Assembly (NCBI RefSeq): GCF_000017625.1
Contig: NC_009712.1
Span: 682,001-746,000 of the forward strand
DNA: 64,000 bases
DNA from: Methanoregula boonei 6A8
GTDB lineage: Archaea > Halobacteriota > Methanomicrobia > Methanomicrobiales > Methanospirillaceae
Direction: 5' to 3'
Shown: piece by piece, positions 60,580 to 64,000 of the stretch
Numbering within the stretch: position 1 is the first letter of the stretch
Layout: the number at the start of each line of letters is the position of its first letter
Notes under the pieces: model-generated
What the model was told of the DNA's origin: nothing
Databases searched by the model: none
Seen by the model: only the letters and a program-made list of their open reading frames with translations
Position numbers and translations under genes: made by a program

Positions 60580-60751
60580 GGGGTTGTGGCCAAGCCCGGA
60601 ATGGCGACGGGCTCCAGCGGTCTTTGCGTTCAAAAAACGTGCTCGCAGATGATGAACAATGGGTCTGCTGAAATTGATGATGACCCGTTGGAGCACTGAT
60701 GCGCATGTCGGAGAGACCCGTCGATCGTGAGTTCAAATCTCACCAACCCCA
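60580..60751 (+). tRNA. tRNA-Trp (anticodon CCA) with a 98-nt intron
   Basis: Exon 1 is 60580-60617 and exon 2 60716-60751. Acceptor arms GGGGTTG and CAACCCC pair fully, discriminator A. After splicing, the anticodon arm is ACGGG-CTCCAGA-CCCGT with anticodon CCA (60614-60616), and the T arm is GTGAG-TTCAAAT-CTCAC. The intron interrupts between positions 37 and 38, the usual archaeal site cut at a bulge-helix-bulge. Confidence 0.92.
60618..60715 (+). ncRNA. box C/D guide RNA within the tRNA-Trp intron
   Basis: The intron holds box C ATGATGA (60649-60655), box D' CTGA (60668-60671), box C' ATGATGA (60677-60683) and box D CTGA (60696-60699). By the N+5 rule the D guide (GTTGGAGC, 60687-60694) pairs with anticodon positions 31-37 and points to C34. 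The D' guide (AATGGGTCTG, 60658-60667) pairs with positions 35-43 of the spliced tRNA and points to C39. Position 34 and 39 methylation by the tRNA-Trp intron is known from Haloferax. Confidence 0.88.
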
Positions 60752-60833
60752 CGTTTTCCAGAACTGTTTTTTTTAGCGGTGCGTCCGTTTTGTTTCCCGG
60801 ATACTTTATCGGCCGGGATGCCAATCCCCTGTT

Positions 60834-61625
60834 ATGAGCTGCGAACTGCACGTTGTTGATGCCTTTACCGGTCATCCCTTCCGGGGGAACCCGGCGGCGG
60901 TCTGCATCCTTGATGGCCCGGCCGACCCGGGCTGGATGCAGGAGGTTGCGGCCGAACTCAAACACTCGGAGACCGCGTTTCTCCATCCCGGTGCCAAGGG
61001 CTGGAACCTGCGGTGGTTTACCCCTACGCGGGAAGTTGAGCTCTGCGGCCATGCTACCCTTGCCTCCGCCTTTGTGCTCTGGCAGACCGGGCGGGCAGGA
61101 GCAGGATCGCCAATCTCCTTTGATACGCTCTCGGGAACGCTTACCGCACGGCGGGACCGGGCAGTGATCACCCTTGATTTCCCGGCGGATCCGGTTCAGG
61201 CGATCCCGCTTATTTCCGGGCTCGATAAAGCGCTCGGGGCCGCCCCGGTCTTTACCGGAAAGGGCAGGTTCGATCTTCTCGTGGAACTTCCCACCGCTGC
61301 GGATGTCTGCGACTGCGAACCGGACATGGCGGCACTTGCGGCGCTTCCCGCCCGGGGGATCATCGTAACCGCAGCTTCCGATCTCCCGGACTTCGATTTT
61401 GTCTCCCGGTTCTTCGCTCCGTCGGTCGGGATACCGGAAGACCCGGTGACCGGCTCCGCGCACTGCTGCCTTGGTCCGTACTGGGGGGCAAAACTCCACA
61501 AGACCGAACTTGCCGGGTTCCAGTGCTCTGAACGCGGCGGGTCCGTGAAGGTCGCGCTTGCGGAAGACCGGGTGATCCTTGGCGGCCATGCGGTGGACGT
61601 GTTCTCGGGACAGCTCCACGTGTGA
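60834..61625 (+). CDS. PhzF-like isomerase
   Basis: The 263-aa protein has the two-fold PhzF barrel motifs: VVDAFTGHPFRGNPAAVCIL at the start, HSETAFLHPG with the catalytic Glu (about 46), RWFTPTREVELCGHATLASA, and in the second half GIPEDPVTGSAHCCLGPYW. This is the usual size (260-300). Members isomerise small acids; the substrate here is unknown, since no phenazine genes are nearby. It lies between tRNA-Trp and fae-hps in the same direction. Confidence 0.92.
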   Translation: MSCELHVVDAFTGHPFRGNPAAVCILDGPADPGWMQEVAAELKHSETAFLHPGAKGWNLRWFTPTREVELCGHATLASAFVLWQTGRAGAGSPISFDTLSGTLTARRDRAVITLDFPADPVQAIPLISGLDKALGAAPVFTGKGRFDLLVELPTAADVCDCEPDMAALAALPARGIIVTAASDLPDFDFVSRFFAPSVGIPEDPVTGSAHCCLGPYWGAKLHKTELAGFQCSERGGSVKVALAEDRVILGGHAVDVFSGQLHV

Positions 61626-61703
61626 GTGCGGCATCCCCGGTCACCCCCGCGTAATCTTATCATGGTTGACGGTCACATAAGTAAGAGGAGATAAAAGATT
61701 CAC

Positions 61704-62885
61704 ATGTATCTTGTCGGAGAAGCACTCATCGGCGAGGGCGCAGAACTCGCGCACATCGACCTGCTGCTCGGAAGCAAGGAAGGCCCGGTCGGATCCGCGT
61801 TTGCAAACGCGGTATCCCAGCTGTCCATGGGACACACCCCGCTCCTTGCAGTTGTCCGCCCCAATCTGCTCACCAAGCCTGCAACCGTCATCATCCCCAA
61901 GGTGACGTTAAAGGACATGGAGCAGGTCAACGAGATGTTCGGGCCTGTCCAGGCAGCGGTTGCAAAGGCAATCGCCGACAGCCTTGAGGAAGGCGCGTTC
62001 AAGGACATCGACATCGAGGGGATCGCGATCATCGCGTCGGCCTTTGTCCACCCTGAGGCAAAGGACTACAACCGGATCTACCGGTACAACTACGGTGCCA
62101 CCAAGCTCGCCCTCCACCGGGCGCTTGACAAGTTCCCGGACGAGAAGACCCTTGTGTACGAGAAGGACCGGGCTGCGCACGGTATTATGGGATTCAAGGT
62201 GCAGCGCCTCTGGGACCCGCCGTACCTGCAGGTCGCCATGGACCTCGTGGACATGGGCAAGGTCGCCCAGGTCTTAAAGGAAGTGCCGCAGAACGATCAC
62301 GTGATCATCGAGGCGGGAACGCCGCTCATCAAGAAGTTCGGCCTGAACGTTATCGGCGAGATCCGGAAACTCCGCCCGAATGCGTTCATCATCGCGGACA
62401 TGAAGATTCTCGACACCGGCAATCTCGAAGCCCGCATGGCAGCAGATGCCACCGCAGACGCGGTCGTGGTCTCGGGTCTTGCCCCGACTTCGACCATCGA
62501 GAAGGCAATCTCCGAGGCCCGCAAGGTGGGCATATACTCGATCATCGATATGCTCAACGTGCAGAACCCGGCAAAGCTTATCGAGAAGCTCAAAGTGAAG
62601 CCTGACATTGTCGAGCTCCACCGTGCCATTGACACCGAGGAGACCGCCCATGCGTGGGGCGACATCCCGGCCATGAAGAAGGCAGCAGGCGGGAAACTGC
62701 TGGTTGCAACGGCCGGCGGCATCCGGGTCGAAGTCGTGAAAGACGCCCTCAAGGCAGGAGCAGATATCCTTGTGGTCGGCCGGAGCATCACAGCGAGCAA
62801 GGACATCGGGCATGCAACCGATGAGTTCCTTGACCAGCTCAACCGGGAAGAGATCGACCAGTTCCGGATTATGACTGATTTCTAA
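61704..62885 (+). CDS. fae-hps: bifunctional formaldehyde-activating enzyme / 3-hexulose-6-phosphate synthase
   Basis: Residues 1-160 are Fae (MYLVGEALIGEGAELAHIDL, GSAFANAVSQLSMGHTPLLA, with the conserved His 17 active-site region) and residues 170-393 are Hps, an OMP-decarboxylase-like barrel (DPPYLQVAMDLVDMG, IIADMKILDTGNLEARMAAD, TAGGIRVEVVKDALKAGADI). Hps forms or splits hexulose-6-phosphate with ribulose-5-phosphate and formaldehyde. Fae links formaldehyde to tetrahydromethanopterin. In methanogens the fused protein makes ribulose-5-phosphate for nucleotides while capturing the released formaldehyde. A GAGGAGAT ribosome site precedes the ATG. Confidence 0.96.
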   Translation: MYLVGEALIGEGAELAHIDLLLGSKEGPVGSAFANAVSQLSMGHTPLLAVVRPNLLTKPATVIIPKVTLKDMEQVNEMFGPVQAAVAKAIADSLEEGAFKDIDIEGIAIIASAFVHPEAKDYNRIYRYNYGATKLALHRALDKFPDEKTLVYEKDRAAHGIMGFKVQRLWDPPYLQVAMDLVDMGKVAQVLKEVPQNDHVIIEAGTPLIKKFGLNVIGEIRKLRPNAFIIADMKILDTGNLEARMAADATADAVVVSGLAPTSTIEKAISEARKVGIYSIIDMLNVQNPAKLIEKLKVKPDIVELHRAIDTEETAHAWGDIPAMKKAAGGKLLVATAGGIRVEVVKDALKAGADILVVGRSITASKDIGHATDEFLDQLNREEIDQFRIMTDF

Positions 62886-63417
62886 AACCACCCATTTTTC
62901 CCATACGCTTTTTTTTTAAAGAATTCTGTGACCCGCCGTTCACGGTATGCCCTTTGCGGATCGGTTCAAAAATGAACCGACCCTATGGAACAAAAATTGA
63001 CCTGTGTATCTGTTCACGTAACCCATAATCGGGGGGAAACCGGGCTCTCTTTTGCCGGGGTATGCGACAGCTCCTGGACCCGGATCAGGAACCACCGCTT
63101 ATCCGCATCGGAAAGCGCTTTGAATCCATCAGGGGCCGGTTGTGCAGAAATGTTTGTGTTCATCGGGAAATCTCCTGCCCATATCCTTGTGGGCCTTACT
63201 CGGTTATTGATCCAGCCGGGTCATAAACGGCAAAGAATGTGGAAAAAAGGCAGGGGAAAATTTCCAGATTGTATTTACGATTGCGGATCCCGATCTGAGA
63301 ATTCCGGAAAAATCCGTCACTCACAGGTGCCAGTGGCACGCGGAATTATTACCATCACTTTCCGTAGAACGCACAAAACAACGCCACTTTATGAGTATAC
63401 GATAAAAAAATATAATT
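62886..63417. other. 0.5-kb gap
   Basis: It holds the T-run terminator and a perfect 8-bp hairpin TCGGTTCA-AAAA-TGAACCGA (62961-62980) without a T-run. A 152-codon plus-strand frame (62985-63443) starts 5 bp after the hairpin, but its Ser/Arg/Gly-rich content has no motif and it runs into the convergent gene, so I do not call it. Confidence 0.4.
62909..62917 (+). terminator. T-run terminator of fae-hps
   Basis: Nine consecutive Ts begin 24 nt after the stop codon of fae-hps. Archaeal RNA polymerase stops at such T-runs without a hairpin. Confidence 0.6.
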
Positions 63418-63687
63418 TCAACTGGTTTGCGGGGGCAGGATAAGAAGGCGTCCCCGCGAGGTAAGCCGGAGGATGATCTCGCTGCTTGCTTTCCCCCCGT
63501 CAAGATAGCGCTTGGAGAGAAGGTCCCGGATATCGGAGCGGACACGGCTCTCGCTGTGGAGGCTCTGGAGTGCGCTGACAACCTGGCTGATGTGACAGCT
63601 CTTCATGTCCCCGACTGTCTTGAGTATATCGAGATGGACCGGGGTTGGTTCGAACACTTCAGCAGGTGCAAAGGATATCGCTTTCAT
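63418..63687 (-). CDS. small winged-helix protein
   Basis: From ATG 63687 this encodes 89 aa: VHLDILKTVGDMKSCHISQV, then VSALQSLHSESRVRSDIRDLLSKRYL and LRLTSRGRLLIL. The helix-turn-helix and the wing ending T-x-R-G-R-x-L resemble small archaeal winged helices, so a regulator is likely. An ATG five codons upstream (63702) is possible. It is flanked by non-coding DNA on both sides, and no neighbour hints at its targets. Confidence 0.6.
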   Translation of the reverse strand: MKAISFAPAEVFEPTPVHLDILKTVGDMKSCHISQVVSALQSLHSESRVRSDIRDLLSKRYLDGGKASSEIILRLTSRGRLLILPPQTS

Positions 63688-63932
63688 GGTGGCTTCTTTC
63701 ATGGTTAAACCCTGGTGATAATGAACATTCGAGCGGTTTCATGGGGCAACAGGCCGTATCACCACAGTACTATATACTCTTTGAGATGAAGTAACCATTG
63801 ATGTGGAACGTTCCGGATTTTTAAAAATTGCCATATCGTGACAGATTTTTTTAGCGTTTGGTTCCGGTATAGGGTCCTTGCAAACCTTCCAACCACAAAT
63901 TATTCAACCCTTCACATGCCACAGCGGTAGGA

Positions 63933-64000
63933 ATGACCCGCGGGAGAAAACCGGTGGCCGCGATCGCCGAAGCAAAGAAGTTCGCGGAACGGATGGGATA
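63933..64000 (+). CDS. hypothetical protein, start only (gene runs off the window)
   Basis: The frame opens with M-T-R-G-R-K-P-V-A-A-I-A-E-A-K-K-F-A-E-R and reaches the window edge after 22 codons. A GGTAGGA stretch lies just before the ATG. The basic, alpha-helical start is compatible with a nucleic-acid-binding protein, but nothing specific can be said. Confidence 0.5.
   Translation, partial: MTRGRKPVAAIAEAKKFAERMG

Noticed and set aside
62985-63443. 152-codon plus-strand frame
   Set aside because: Motif-free, Ser/Arg/Gly-rich, no ribosome site, and overlaps the end of the convergent winged-helix gene.

Overview
The window reads as chromosome of a methanogenic euryarchaeon, most likely of the order Methanomicrobiales (Methanoregula-like; the genus is inferred from remembered gene content and was not searched). 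The basis is archaeal GatDE amidotransferase, archaeal UMP kinase and ribosomal protein L10e, a fused formaldehyde-activating enzyme/hexulose-phosphate synthase, a tRNA-Trp gene whose intron carries box C/D motifs, PKD and PEGA-type surface proteins, and TATA boxes about 27 nt before several start codons (leaderless genes).

Layout. 1-10.4 kb is an AT-rich, gene-poor accessory stretch: the end of a mobB-like gene and its DUF5806 partner, small HNH and AbrB-like genes, two related but distinct transposases, an orphan HicB, an excisionase-like HTH protein, a serine recombinase, a XerA-type tyrosine recombinase, and three gaps of 0.5-1 kb. 10.4-17.6 kb holds tRNA-Gln, a two-TM ion channel, and an eight-gene operon for fumarate hydratase, 2-oxoglutarate:ferredoxin oxidoreductase and succinyl-CoA synthetase (the reductive TCA arm of methanogens), with six 4-nt gene overlaps. 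17.7-26.9 kb holds L10e with a long Lys/Ala/Gly tail, an ABC importer whose binding protein appears circularly permuted, a divergent HTH regulator, argH, gatD (which seems to lack a standard start codon) and gatE.

26.9-29.7 kb is a second AT-rich or non-coding stretch: two membrane-protein genes (one frameshifted), a hairpin repeat, and an array of 32-bp tandem repeats. 29.7-46 kb is a cell-envelope region: secreted DUF1254/DUF1214 protein, lipoproteins, a PEGA protein, GtrA and an ArnT/YkcB-like glycosyltransferase, a five-PKD protein, a MacB-like ABC exporter with its secreted partner, and a two-gene unit encoding an HTH-FHA regulator and a transmembrane beta-helix Ser/Thr kinase.

46-64 kb is mostly housekeeping: Mut7-C and AmrS-like proteins, UMP kinase, tRNA-Pro with nth, two PiT/DUF47 phosphate-transport pairs, tRNA-Ala, nicotinate phosphoribosyltransferase, a methylthioinosine phosphorylase/MTA-SAH deaminase pair, an MFS exporter, an acyl-CoA ligase, tRNA-Trp with intron, a PhzF-like protein and Fae-Hps.

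The strongest candidates for something little described are the beta-helix receptor kinase with its HTH-FHA partner, the permuted binding protein, the AUA-start gatD, and the in-phase 32-bp repeat array. No CRISPR array or clear defence island was seen.
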